64,000 nucleotides of DNA from Euglena gracilis (GCA_039621445.1 CP154954.1:17638589-17702588), one strand, 5' to 3'. Shown: positions 45,075 to 55,542, counted from the first letter of the stretch. The notes: a model not told the origin generated them from the letters alone. Made by a program: numbers and translations.

Positions 45075-45350
45075 ACTTGAAATTTGATAATTTACTTTTG
45101 AGTTGATATTCGTCTGGTTCGTGTCCTTCTGGATATTGAATTGATATTGACTTCTTTTCTTGGTTCTTCTTCGTTTGTTGTCTCTGTTCCTTTCTTCTGG
45201 GTGTCGAAGGGCAAGTTAACAATCAGCCAAATACGGCGAAAAAAGGCACTAAGCGGGACCTCCTAACCCAGCGCAGCGAACAATCACACAACAAACCGCC
45301 GGCGAGCAAGGCATGGCCTCACAATGGCAAAGTGCGGAGCCCAAGGTGTC

Positions 45351-46010
45351 AATACCCTTCGAACTGCCTTCGCGACCCAGATATTTAGAGAGATCTTCTT
45401 TGGGCAACGCAAACACCCCAGTGACCGCAGAAATTCTACTCCCCCGAGGAAGCCCGCAAGGGTGGAAGGGACACCTAGGGAAACCTTGTGAGGCCACGCC
45501 TTGCCCTGTGCTACTACCCGGGCTCCGAAATTTGCCCTGGTGGGGCCATACCTTGCTCGCCGGCGGTGTGCTGTGGATCTTTTTTGGTTTGCTGGGTTAG
45601 GCTGTCCCGTGCAGTGCCTTTTTCGCCGGAGATGGCCGTTTCCCATTTTGCCCTTCGACAGCCAACAAAAAGGGACCTGAAAACCTTATCCACTGGAAGA
45701 AGAAGAACTCCACTCAACTAAGTTCAAATATCCGGGGAGGCACGCTCGTGAAGAACAAAAAAGAAGAAACTGTTGAGTTTTTTTTGAAAGAGGTTCAAGG
45801 AAAGATGCCTTTTCAAAGAAGCACAGCGCTGGAGAACTTCAAGAGGGAGAAGCCGAAGCAGCTGGACAACCTGACGACGTGGACCGACCGTTGAGAACCG
45901 TGGCTGCTCCTTACCCATCAGAAAATTAAAAATACAAAAAAACACCCGAAGTAACAACCACGTACCATGGCAGACAGTGGCCAGAAGACCCCGGAGGGAG
46001 CAGAAGAATC
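45351..46010 (+). mobile_element. Truncated DIRS element (5' end and leader only)
   Basis: Bases 45425-45625 contain a DIRS end: GGGCTCCGAAATTTGCCCTG, a GCCATACCTTGCTCGCCGGC core and GCTGGGTTAGGCTGTCCCGT, in the same orientation as the left end of element A. This leads to a TTTTGCCCTTCGACAGCC leader like that of A (about 36960-36975). The sequence then runs into unrelated DNA (a minus-strand frame at 45724-46071 overlaps) and stops at the left end of copy C at 46011, so the rest of the element is missing. Confidence 0.65.
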
Positions 46011-48258
46011 GCACTCCTCGAGGCAAGCGGACCAGGGAGTAAGGGACACCGAGGGCGAGGCACAAAGACATTGTGAGGCCATGCCTCGCTCGCCGGCGGT
46101 TTGTTGTGATTGTTTTGTGCGCTGGGTTAGGAGGTCACGCTTAGTGCCGTCTCTCCGGAGTTGGCTGCTGATGCTTCTCAGACGTGACGACGTGGCTTCT
46201 GTCCCTTGGGGGTCCCCCACCCACCTCCCCCCCCCCTGGCCCGCGTCTTCTGAACGAGGGTGTTCGAACACAAATTTCCGGACATTGGCGGGGGGGTTCG
46301 GGCTCACAACGTCTTTTTGCTTCGCCCTCGGTGTCCCTTCCTCCCTGGTCGGCTTGCCGCGAGGGAGTACGAGACACCTCGGGCTCCGCACTTTGCCATT
46401 GTGAGGCCAGATTGTGCACTGAAATTAGGGGGGCCAGGGCATTCTCTAAAGCACCTTGGGCACCAAGTCTTTGGTAATGGGCTGTGAAAGCCTCCACCCC
46501 CTTCCACTGACCAATTTCACAAACTTCTTGGGCACAAAGGCCCAGTTTTTTGAGCAAACCAGCCCCTGCTCCTCTGGTGGAGTGGGGTCCCCAAACTTGG
46601 GGGGTCCCCATGTTGGGATAAAAATGTTTTTGTAATGGAAGCAACTGTATCAGCACTTATGGCTTTATAGGGTGGTTTTAACGAAATTAAAATGGGACCC
46701 TCAGGTTTCACAAAGAAACGTGTTGCTGCCACCTAGGACATCATCAAATGAAAGGGACTGATTTAGGGACAGTGAGGAATTGCAACAACTCTCTCCCACT
46801 TGTGGAACTTCTGGCCTTTACGCTTAATTTTGATCTAGGCAGCCCCACCCAGCACACTGGTGGTTCTTTGGACCTGTGCCAAATCCGAACTTCTGTATAA
46901 ACAGAGAATTCTGCAGCAAAAAATGAGTTGTGTACGTAATATACAAATATCAGTGGGCAGGGGGGACTGTGCCAGCCCCAGGAGGATTGGGAGGGGATCC
47001 CCAAAAGCACCATACTTCTCCATATTTTTGTTCCAAAGCCTTTTGTAAGGGGCTAACATGCCATGGAACTTCAGACCACCAAGGCCTGAAGTTCAAAGCA
47101 AGAGATTAAAAGCATAGCACAGTATGCATTACGGGCCTGTGCCTTTGAAAATTGAAAAAGTTGTATTAAAGCGTCAACCACTTGGTCAGTGCTGGCTGTA
47201 GGGGGGGGGGTACCCCCCTTTTCCAGAATGACCCATAGAAGCGTAAAGGGGTTTTGGTAACGCCCTATACTGGGGTTTCTTCCCAGGAAATTGTTAGTGG
47301 ACTTAGTTTGTATTTGTTTCCCTTCCAAAAGAACTTCCAAAGAACGGGCCACCCGGGGGGTGGCATTTTTTCTCCCCTGCAATTGGTGAAAATACCCTTG
47401 TAGGGGGTGATTTTCAGGCAGGGGGTCCCTGGCACTTTTCTTTTTTTTTTAACTGGGGCCACCAGGTGGCTGAATCCCAGTAGGGGGTTACCATCAAATC
47501 TTTTGTCTGCAGAAAATTTTTTCAATCTGGGGAGGAATTTTTTGAATTACTGACCGGGGGTGGGGGTGTTTCATAAAGGTGCCCCAGATTGTCCAGGGGA
47601 AATTGCAGTGCATCCACTGCTGAGGCCTCCCAGTGGGGGCCTCAGCAGTGAACAGGATTTTTTCTGCCTGGTTCAGGTCCAGGTTGGTTCTGGTTTTTGA
47701 TGAGGGGACAATTTTTGGGGCATACAATTGCTTACCGACCCCGGGGTGTGGAGGGGGTCACTCACTTTTTGAAAAACCAGTCAGTCACTCATTTTCAAAA
47801 AACCAGCCAGTCACCACCCCCCGGGGGTGGGGGGGTCGGCCACTCAGAAAAACGGCCACTTTCCAGTCACTTTAAGCCATTTTAAGTCCAAAAAAAATTC
47901 TGGCGCCTTCGGCACCGGAGTCACTCAAGCCACTTTTGCCCACTCCTGGCCGACCCCCTCCCCGGGGCCAAAAACCAGTCAGTCACTCTGAAAAAAACCA
48001 GTCACCCACCCCCCCCCCCGGGGGGTGGGGTTGGTCAGTGCTTAAGCAACTGCCTGTTGGGGGGCTGACCCAAGGCGGTTGAATGCCATCTTTAATAATT
48101 TGGCAGGTTGCTGGGGGGGGGGGGCATTTTTCTGCCACCATTTTAGACTTTTTTGCAGTCTCTGGTGTAGGGGAGGGAATTTCCCCATTTTTCCTCCATC
48201 GAATTTATACCCCAACCAGTTGATATACTGGGGGTTGGGTTGGGGGTGTTGGACATTT
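46011..48258 (-). mobile_element. DIRS element C, internally deleted and interrupted
   Basis: The left end starts GCACTCCTCGAGG (compare GTACTCCCTCGAGG in B) and an internal complementary region lies at about 46315-46400. On the minus strand it keeps the recombinase: HSTRGAGAGLLKKLGLCAQE with AHYQRLG (46420-46600), SYVAATRFFVKPEG (about 46685-46735) and NAYCAMLLISC (about 47095-47135), spread over several frames. Before that comes the remnant of the methyltransferase domain (47400-47640). The RT and RNase H region is absent: TRTNLDLNQAEKILF from upstream of RT is joined directly to MT sequence at about 47640-47680. The gag-like 3' remainder (48056-48258) lies beyond an inserted C/G-tract element. 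Confidence 0.8.
47725..48052. mobile_element. C/G-tract element inserted in DIRS copy C
   Basis: The ends are CAATTGCTTACCGACC and the complement of CAGTTGCTTAAGCACTGACC. The interior repeats the words ACCAGTCAGTCACT and AAAAAACCAG, the reverse complement of those in the element at 2004-2413, along with a GGCGCCTTCGGCACC hairpin (47901-47915) and two C/G tracts. No 8-bp duplication is visible (GGGGCATA against CCTGTTGG). Confidence 0.6.
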
Positions 48259-48946
48259 GTGAGTGGTCCAGGTGCATTTGTATAGTCACCATGAAATCAC
48301 AGGCTGAAGTCTAATTCAAACAGGCAGATCCTAATTCACAGCAAAAATGATGGTGCTGTCCGTAGGTGGCTGTCAACCATCGAGATGTACAGCCATATTT
48401 GGTGAGATGTCGTTCTGTTGCCTGCCAGACAGATTCTCTGAGACTGGAATCGGTGGCTTGCAAGACATCTGGCAAAAGGCGAACAAGGGCCAGACGGCTA
48501 CAGCGGAGATGGCTCGACCACCAAAAAAGATTGGAAGATTTGAATATTGATGGACCAAATTGCGGACCAGATTGGACATTGCAAAGACATTGTGATTGGT
48601 TATTACAATTTGCTGCCACTTTGATTGTGGTCGGCTGCTGGGTATTTGTCTTTGGCTGTGGCCTGACGCCGCGGTACTGTGTGTACACCTGTGGATCCGC
48701 TGCGAAAGAATTTATCCGATGTGGCCTGATGTCGCAGAAGCGTGCTGCAATTTGGCTGCTAATCCCTCATTGGCTGTAACATAGTCACTCAGATCGTGTC
48801 ACCCACCCCTGTGTGCTGTGTAGTGTGTCGGTGGCAGGTGTGAAGACAATCACCCAGGACAGTGCCATTAAAATTTCAAATGGACCACGTTTTTGCCTGG
48901 CCCCTCAAAAAATTTCGATGCACCTGGCCCAATTTGGAGTCAGGTC
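48259..48946. other. Segment bounded by a direct repeat, with an unassigned open frame
   Basis: Bases 48259-48371 repeat, in the same orientation, the sequence at 48976-49091 (GTGAGTGGTCCAGGTGCATT and onward). The enclosed sequence holds a plus-strand frame (48366-48779) with RSVACQTDSLRLESVACKTS and a hydrophobic stretch WLLQFAATLIVVGCWVFVFG that could be a membrane segment. I recognise no family. A short terminal-direct-repeat element is possible, but the second repeat copy also belongs to element D. Confidence 0.4.
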
Positions 48947-49240
48947 AGATTGCCGATGGCAATCTCCTGAGCAGGGGGGTGTGAGTGGTCCAGGTGCATT
49001 TTCATAGTCACCAGGAAATCACAGGCTGATCCCTACTTCAAACAGGCAGATCCTAATTCACAGAAAAAATGATTGTGCTGTCTGTAGGTGGCTGTCAACA
49101 TACACTGTGCACTCCGTTGTCTGGGATTACTTTCCTCAGATTGGATTTGTTTGATTTTGTCTGCGGCGCAAGTTTATTTCAAGTTTGGTCATTGCTGCTG
49201 CAAGTGGGATTTTGGGAAAGAGATTTTAGTGAAAGGGATG

Positions 49241-49660
49241 TCAAGTAAAGGAAGGGGCTCCAGAAGTCAGGTCCGTGGTGAGGGGACCTCGGACTTTCAC
49301 GGTGATCTGGCTGTGCCACCTCTTCACTCCTCCACTCCTCTCTCCTTCACTCCTCGCGTTGAACACCAGGAGGACGTCGCCCGCCAGCATGTTGCCGTTC
49401 ACGGTCCATAGCAACAGTGGTCCGTCGCTGCGGCGGAAACATCCGTTCGGGAACAAGCCCCGACGGATCAGCGATGTCTGCGCCCCCGTGTCGATGACGG
49501 CCTTCGCCTTCTCCTCCCGGCCGTCGATCTCGATGACCACATCCAGCATCAGCTGGTAGCTGCAGCCCCGCCTCTCCGTGCGGCCCACCTGGAAGGGCCG
49601 GCGGGGGCGGTACTGCCACGGCCAGACGGTGACCTTGTGGACCTTCCGCAGGGGGTGAGA
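49241..49660 (-). CDS. Retroviral-type aspartic protease of element D
   Basis: The frame contains SYQLMLDVVIEIDGREEKAK, then AVIDTGAQTSLIRRGLFPNG, with DTG at about 49484-49492. Further on comes PLLLWTVNGNMLAGDVLLVF. The (V/I)-DTGA-(Q/x)-(T/S)-S-(L/V)-I core, preceded by a beta hairpin (V-x-I-x-G-x-x-x-x-x-x-V/L-I) and followed by a hydrophobic strand, is the single-domain aspartic protease fold of LTR retrotransposons. In retroelements it processes the Gag polyprotein. The domain is in a different frame from the end of the linker ORF (50198-49347), so a frameshift, real or artefactual, separates it from gag. A closely similar fragment is at 57200-57530. Confidence 0.8.
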   Translation of the reverse strand, partial: SHPLRKVHKVTVWPWQYRPRRPFQVGRTERRGCSYQLMLDVVIEIDGREEKAKAVIDTGAQTSLIRRGLFPNGCFRRSDGPLLLWTVNGNMLAGDVLLVFNARSEGERSGGVKRWHSQITVKVRGPLTTDLTSGAPSFT

Positions 49661-50190
49661 TCGTCGGCGGCGGTGGTGACAGACTCGGTGGGTGCATCGT
49701 TGGGCGGCTCGGCGGGGGTGCACGATGCTTGGCGGGTGCACGACGGTGGTCGTTGGCGCGGAGCTCGGGACAGCGCCGCTGCTTGCGGGGGCAGGGCCGT
49801 CCGGCTTGGTGGCGTGGGGCGGACGCGGGTGCGGGTGACGGCGACGGCGGTATCGCGCTGGGTGGCACGGCTGCTTGGTGGGTTGGTGGGGTGCGCTCAC
49901 ACAGGTATCGGGACGACACCTTCTGGAATGAGATCGGTCGCGCCGCAGACGGTTGCTCGGAACGACGGGACTTATTCTGTAGCGCGGACCAGTAGTTGTT
50001 TGTCGAAATCTGATGGGCCCCGCCTTGACCGTGACCTTCCGGGCACGGTCTCTCCCCTCCCTGGGATATTTGGGGCTTGCTGGGTCTGGGGGGCGTGCGT
50101 AGCTCTTTGGTGCTGGCCCGCACGCTCACGCTGGCATTGGGATTTTGACGGCCGGCCCAGAACCCCATCCCTGGCGCCTGGGCGGTCCCG

Positions 50191-53100
50191 TCACTCATGA
50201 TACTGCTCCTGGACGGCTGGGACGTTGCTCTTGCCGTCCTTGCCTTTGCCCTTGGATTTTAATTTTCCTTCATCTCCTTTGGCTCCACCTTTCGCCTTGC
50301 CTTTTCCTTTGCCTTCATATTGTCTTGGTGCATTCGATGTCCACTGCTCGCCTTGGTACCCACCACCCTTTCCTTTTCCTTCATTTCCTTGCCAGGCACT
50401 CGATGACCACTGCTCGGCTTGGTATCCACCCATTCCTTTTCCTTCTTCACTTGTCCATGGGCTCGATGACCACTGCTCCGGGTACCCACGTCCCCCTTGG
50501 CCTTGTCTTTTGCCTTGGGGCGCGGGCACCGGCGTTGTCGGCAGGCGTGGTTGCTGCGCTTGCTTCTCCTTCTTCGGCGGCACATTTGCCTTCTCCACCT
50601 CCTGGGTGTACGGCTCCTCGGTGGTATCGTCGACCTCCACGTCCCGCTGCCACTGTGGTACCGGCCGCTTCTCCTGGATCTCCTTCTCTTCTCGGGGGCC
50701 ATCTTCGCTTCCATCCGCAGCCATCTCACCATGAGGTTGTGGATGTCCTTCGCAGGTAGGTCGCACGAGTCGGCCGCAACCGTGACGATGCTGCCGCCCT
50801 CGAGCCGCTGGCGGTCCTACGCGGCCTTCAGCAGGGTGCGGTGCTCGTCGCCCACTGGCACCACCACGAAGCGGCGCCCCGCCTTCCGCACTGAGGCGGG
50901 GACCACCGTGGTCTCTTGCTTGAACACCTCCTTCACCTCCTCCACCTTCGTGTCCATCGGCAGGCCCTCCAGCACGATGGACCGGTGGTCCACCCGCTTG
51001 TCCTCCTCCTGCGCCACCATCGGGCGCCAGGGGTTGAGGGGCATGGCCTCCACGAGGAGCTTCCCCAGTTCCTCCTCCTCCATGCCCACCTGCCTCGCCA
51101 TGGACGCCATCTGCGCGTAATACTCCCTCCACGATATCTCAGTCAGCTTCCCGCTCATCTCCAGCTTCAGCTTCCTCATTCTTCGCTGCAGGACCTCCCT
51201 TCTCCACCACTCGCCAGGTCCACCTCCGCGAACAGCACGGCATACTCCACCTCTCCCTTGGTTTCGATCTCCTCGTCCAGCATCACCACCGTGGCCTCGT
51301 CCAAAGCCGCGCGGAAAATGGCGAGGCGCTGAGCTGGCGTGATGGACGGCCACGCCTGCCCCAGTTCCTGAAGAAACAGGAGCCACCGCCTCCGCCACTG
51401 CAAACAGTCCTCCGGATGCCCGGAGAACCGGCCCGGGTGGAGGCCGAGGAGGGAGTCCACCAGCGGCGCCGGGAGGAAGTGCAGGGCCGACGGGTGGGCC
51501 TGCACCGGGGCGATGCGGACCTATCGCACCGCGGACGCGCTGGCGACGGGGACGGCGGACGGCGTGGTCAGGCGGGCGATGGAGAGGGACGGCACCCCAC
51601 CCCCTCCCGCCGCGACCTGCTTCCGGACCAGACGGAGAGCTGGTCGGAGGATGGACGACGGCTTGGGCTTCTCCATCTGAACTGTCCTCACCCTTGGCAC
51701 TGGCCGCTTCCGGGCCACCGGAACCGGCTGCTGCTCAGCCGGGGGTTGCGGAGCTTTGGCGGGCATTGCCTGCACCGCATTGGCTTGGGAGGATACGATC
51801 TCCTTCCAGACGATCTGGTCCAGCCGCTGCACGGCCATCACCACTGCTTGCGTCCGGACATTCACCTTCTGCACTTCGGTCTCCACAACCCGGATTTTGT
51901 CACCGGGGCTGTCCGCGGCGAGCCGTTGCACGGCCACGGCCAGTCCTTGAGCTTGGGCTCCCACCTTGTGGATCTCTGTCTCCATCTTCTGAATCCTCCC
52001 CACCATCAGCGGCGGCAGCTCGGCGGCTTTTGGGTCCTTGGCCGCGGCTGCCGCCACCTCGCTTGTGAGGGTGGACACCTGCGCATCCAGGAACCTGACC
52101 TGCTCCTTCAGCCAGGCGTTCTCGGCCTGCTGATACTGCAGCTGCTCCACCAGGCGCGGCGTCACCTCCACCGCCTTGCCTTGCGCCACAGCGGTCGCCT
52201 CCACCTTGGCGGTGAAGGCGGCCATCTGCACCTCGACGGCGTTGATCTACCCCTGCAGCTGGACGTTCTCGGCCCGCCACCTCTCCTTCTCCTGCAGCAG
52301 CTCCTGCACGGCGGCCCTGAGGTGCGCCACCTTCACCAGCTCGGTGAGTCCACTCGTCGGCACACCGCTCTTCACCGCCAACACCGCGGCCGCGGCGTTG
52401 TCTTCCGCCACCTTCACCTTCGCCCGCATCCTTCTGAGATCTTCACCGAAGTCTCCGAGCACGTCGTGGGTGTACTTCTTCACTCTTGTCATCCGCTCCT
52501 CCGCCGTGGCCACCATGGGCATGAGCTTGTGGAGTTGTGATATTCCTTGATGTAGTCTGACGATTTCGTCCTTCACCTTCACCACATTCTGCATCAGGTC
52601 CACGTGGGCCCCTTCTTGGGCCGCCCTTCTTGGGCGCCTTTTCCTCAGCTCTTGCACCGCCACTCCTTGCTCGTCCACCTTGTCCTTCACGGCGGGAGCC
52701 ATTTGCACGGCCGCCCAGCTGTCCCACATCTCCTTCGCCTTGGAGCCGATGAAGTCGACGATGTTGCAGAGGCGGTCCATCCGCATCTGCAACGCAGCGC
52801 ATGCAGCATCCCACTCGGGGGGACCCTGCATGACCTCGTCCGGCTTCTCTTCGACGTCGTACATCTCGCTCTGGTCTCCGGCCGCCAGCCACACCTTGTC
52901 GTCATCACGAGGACCTTCTCCCTGGCGTTGTTGATCACTTTCTCCTTCTCCCTCACCTCCGTCATCTCCTTCGTCGTCGGAGAGGCCCAGCCCCGGCACC
53001 TTGTGCGGCCGGACCGATGATGGTGGGGTGCGGAAATGCGGGTGCACGGCGGTGGTGCTCGGGTGTTCGCTGGGGGACCGGTAGGGAGGCGGCACTCCCA

Positions 53101-53935
53101 CCGGTGCGGCGATGGCTTAGCTGGACGACGACGCCATCTGCGACGGCGAGGGCCCCGCCACCGGCACAGGTGGCAGAGCAGACAGCATGGACGGATGCAC
53201 GGATGGGATCAGACCAGCCACGGGGACAGGGATCCCGTCTCGGCCCTCGGACTCGCCAGGGCCCAGCTCGTGGGCGGGGTGATAAGTGACGGCCTGCATG
53301 CCCTCATCAGGGCTCCTCAGTGGCCCGAGGCTGGGCACGGTCACCGGCAGGCCTGCGAAGGCCCGCTCACTCTGCAGCTCCTGGACGCCCCACAGGTGGG
53401 GCACCTCGGACAGGAACGGGAACGGGAAGGGCAGAGAAAGGATCAGCTGGGGGAACGGTGGGGCCCCGGGGAAAATCTGAGAGGGTGGGGCCCCGGGTGG
53501 TAGCCAGGGGGTCGGGTCCCAGCTCCTGGGCTGGGCTGATTTCGGGAACAGGAGGGGGACTTGGGACGAGTCTCGAGGGCTATCGACTAGGGACACGGAT
53601 TGGAGGGGGATGAGTGGGAGTTGGGGTGGGGCTGGGAGCGCGGGAGACGGGGATTGTGGGGATGGATGGGATGGGAGTGGGGATGGGGCAAGGGATCGGG
53701 GGGTCCTTTTCGGGGTGTTTTCTTGCGCTTCCTGAGGGCTATCGGAAAGACTTGCGGTGGGGGCTACCACTTCAGAGTCCGCCGCAAGGGTTGGGATCTG
53801 TGTCCCAAGGGTCTGTGTCCCGGTGGGCTGTAGCCTCTTCATTTGTGGAAAATTCTGGGGAGGTGTGTACGCTTTGCATTTCAAAAAGAAGGCACTCGAG
53901 AAAATGGCCTTTAATGGAAAACGTAGAAGGAACAA
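50191..53935 (-). pseudogene. Gag-like polyprotein region of element D, interrupted by conserved stops
   Basis: From 53935 to 51176 one reading frame is interrupted only by TAA (53117-53119), TAG (52247-52249) and TAG (51521-51523). In order it encodes a Pro/Ser-rich N-terminus, an acidic stretch (GLSDDEGDDGGEGEGESDQQ), long coiled-coil-like helices (52250-52900 and 51700-52230; for example QQAENAWLKEQVRFLDAQVS) and a Gag-type helical block (DCLQWRRRWLLFLQELGQAW, about 51380-51440). After a frame change near 51190 it continues (MRKLKLEMSGKLTEISWREY) to a further TAG at 50817-50819, then enters a Lys/Gly-rich tail with EQWSSSAWQGNEGKGKGGGY repeats. The same stops and frame change occur in copy E. 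No zinc knuckle is seen. Confidence 0.65.
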
Positions 53936-54118
53936 GCTTCTGCTACCAGTTTTCCCCTCTCGCCGGTTCGGTGACCGTGCGCGGAATGGGCTCCCGGGCG
54001 GCCGAGCGGGGGAAAAACGTCACCCGACGCTCCGGTAAAAAATAGGCACACGCGCCCCAAAAATTCCCTTTTTTGTGTCTTTCGGTCCCTGAATTCAGCC
54101 AGAACCTGGGTTCCGGCA

Positions 54119-54383
54119 GCCAAGTAATTCAAAAAATGGGGGGGGGGCGGTATTTTTGGCCAACTCCTTGGGGGTGTCTCTAAAGCAGTAGGGGGGGGGG
54201 GTGAGGAAAAGCCTGGTTTGAATTTTAGAAACGGGTGGCGGGGGGGGGTAGCGGAAAAACACCTTCACCTTGCTTCCCAGCACTGCTTGCTCTTCCTTCT
54301 GTCGAAATTTATTTCCTGCCTTTTGTTTGACCTTCCGAAGTGACTTTTTGAAATTCTTGGACAATTGTTTTCTCAAATTCAGA
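54119..54383. other. Boundary of D/E homology and unassigned sequence
   Basis: Homology between copies D and E holds up to the last base of the window on the E side, corresponding to 54118 here. What follows includes G-runs and a minus-strand frame (54095-54376) starting MRKQLSKNFKKSLRKVKQKA, Lys-rich and unassigned. Confidence 0.4.
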
Positions 54384-54947
54384 TTAATATTCTGATTCTT
54401 CTTGATTCAACACGCACAATTCTTTGAATAAACCACTCGGAAAAGAGAACCTGGGGGGGGGAAGTGCACAGGTAAAAAAAGTAGCGGAATGGGGCAGAAA
54501 ATTCGCTAATTCAGGTGCGCAAGCGCCAGGCCTCCTCCCGCCGCCCCACATGGCTGGCCCGTGCATAATTGGCTGGGACACTGCAATTTCTGGGCTTCTC
54601 TGACCCAAAAAATGCTGGCTGGTTGACTGAGCCGGCTCCTGTATGATGGGCTTGGCGAACCATACACTTGGCCCGTGTATGCTTCGCTGGGCTGGCCCTT
54701 GCAGGATTGGTTGTGGCTGGGCTAACTCCTGCCCAGCTGACTGAGCTGGTGCTACAGCTGGCTCGGGCTGGGCTGGCCCCCCGACTGTTGACTGGGGCTG
54801 GGCTGCCCCTCCGACGGCCGGCTGTTGCTGGGCTGGCCCTGCGTTTGGCTGGTGCTGGGCTGGCCCTGCGTTTGGCTGGTGCTGGGCTGGCCCTGCGTTT
54901 GGAAATGCAATTCTCAATTTAAATTGCAAACAGGCTTCAACTCCCAA
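54384..54947 (-). CDS. Uncharacterised Ala/Pro/Gln-rich open frame with a minisatellite
   Basis: The 187-codon minus-strand frame encodes NAGPAQHQP repeats at its N-terminus followed by PAQPEPAVAPAQSAGQ-type sequence. It ends in unrepetitive sequence (ELANFLPHSATFFTCALPPP). The repeats come from a 27-bp minisatellite (54825-54900). It could be part of a retroelement structural protein, given the setting among minus-strand retroelement frames, or a compositional artefact. I recognise no domain. Confidence 0.3.
   Translation of the reverse strand: MGVEACLQFKLRIAFPNAGPAQHQPNAGPAQHQPNAGPAQQQPAVGGAAQPQSTVGGPAQPEPAVAPAQSAGQELAQPQPILQGPAQRSIHGPSVWFAKPIIQEPAQSTSQHFLGQRSPEIAVSQPIMHGPAMWGGGRRPGACAPELANFLPHSATFFTCALPPPRFSFPSGLFKELCVLNQEESEY
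54660..54905. repeat. GCTGGGCTGGCCCTGCGTTTG-type minisatellite
   Basis: Near-perfect 27-bp units (GGCTGGTGCTGGGCTGGCCCTGCGTTT written across the period) occur at 54841-54900. Degenerate GCTGGGCT-containing units extend upstream to about 54660. The period is a multiple of three, so it stays in frame within the minus-strand open frame. Confidence 0.85.
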
Positions 54948-55089
54948 AACTCTCGTGGGTAAAAACTTGCTGACTCATTTCTGCTGGCTGTGGCTGGCAC
55001 TGAACTGGCGTTGGGCTGGGCTGTGCAATTCCAATCATAAATTGCGACTCAGCCTGCCCAATTTCCAGACCCCCTTGGACTGGAAATTG

Positions 55090-55542
55090 TTAAACACCAG
55101 CGTCATACTTTGCCACTTCGTCGTCTTGCTTGCTGGGCTTCTGGTCCCGTCGGCCTTCCTCGTTCAATTGATAATATTTCGGTCCGTTGCCAATTGAACT
55201 TCTGGCCTCCACAGGGCCTCGGTCCTCTTGGCCCTCTCGCAGCACCTGAGGCATGGACGCCTGCAACAAACTGGAATTATTTTCAAATAGGTTGGGAGGC
55301 AACAGAAAACTTTCATGGTGACCCAGATTGTTGTAATCAACAAAAAACACCTGGGGTTCCGTCTGGAAACCCCCTTGGATCTCCCTGAATTGTAATGTCG
55401 GCGACATTACAAACCAACACATGGCTGCTGTCTTCAAGCCAATGATGACAATCATCACCAAAAAATCCAACCCATCACCGCAACCAGTTCCATAATTGTT
55501 GGTGTCTGAAAGTTTGCCTCTGCGAAACTGAGGGGAAAACAA
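55090..55542 (-). CDS. Uncharacterised open frame with one hydrophobic segment
   Basis: The 150-codon minus-strand frame has a likely membrane segment, DGLDFLVMIVIIGLKTAAMC, followed by a polar region with EIQGGFQTEPQVFFVDYNNL and an acidic/basic C-terminus (KPSKQDDEVAKYDAGV). The upstream frame 55694-56083 starts MAERSLVKLCFVGCEVMLFC and carries a hydrophobic N-terminus resembling a signal peptide. Both precede the Ala/Pro/Gln-rich frame on the same strand. Together they could be a small membrane-protein gene or an accessory ORF of a retroelement; I cannot decide. Confidence 0.3.
   Translation of the reverse strand: MFSPQFRRGKLSDTNNYGTGCGDGLDFLVMIVIIGLKTAAMCWFVMSPTLQFREIQGGFQTEPQVFFVDYNNLGHHESFLLPPNLFENNSSLLQASMPQVLREGQEDRGPVEARSSIGNGPKYYQLNEEGRRDQKPSKQDDEVAKYDAGV

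Larger units (their letters stand above)
36067..45350 (-). mobile_element. DIRS-type tyrosine-recombinase retrotransposon B (interrupted by element A)
   Basis: Read on the minus strand it has the DIRS order: gag-like ORF, reverse transcriptase, RNase H, N6-adenine-methyltransferase-like domain, tyrosine recombinase. The two ends are inverted relative to each other: the block from CTGTGAGGCCATGCCTTGCTC (about 36130) to GCTTAGTGCC (about 36210) is repeated in reverse complement at 45250-45325. An internal complementary region at 36375-36460 joins the complements of both outer ends (GCCTCGAGGGAGTAC|GAGACACC), which places the termini at 36067 and about 45350. No target duplication is seen, as expected for integration by tyrosine recombinase. 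Element A splits the recombinase gene. Confidence 0.88.
48947..54118 (-). mobile_element. Gag-protease retroelement D
   Basis: On the minus strand it comprises a long interrupted gag frame (53935 down to about 50190), a Pro-rich linker and a retroviral-type aspartic protease (49241-49660), then a non-coding tail ending near the hairpin AGATTGCCGATGGCAATCT at 48949-48967. The same tail occurs at 56906-57240. The 5' part is shared base for base (apart from scattered differences) with copy E up to 54118 / 64000. No reverse transcriptase, RNase H or integrase follows the protease, so this is a non-autonomous or truncated member. Long terminal repeats could not be demonstrated. Confidence 0.75.

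Noticed and set aside
51416-52540. Long plus-strand frame of 374 codons opposite gag (and its counterpart 61377-62432)
   Set aside because: GC-rich antisense shadow of the coiled-coil gag region; His/Leu/Arg-rich with no domain, while the minus strand has clear protein character.
54100-54125. Primer-binding site TGGCTGCCGGAACCC on the minus strand next to the D leader
   Set aside because: It begins TGG as such sites do, but I cannot match it confidently to a tRNA 3' end, and the adjacent upstream sequence does not end in CA or match a 3' terminal repeat.
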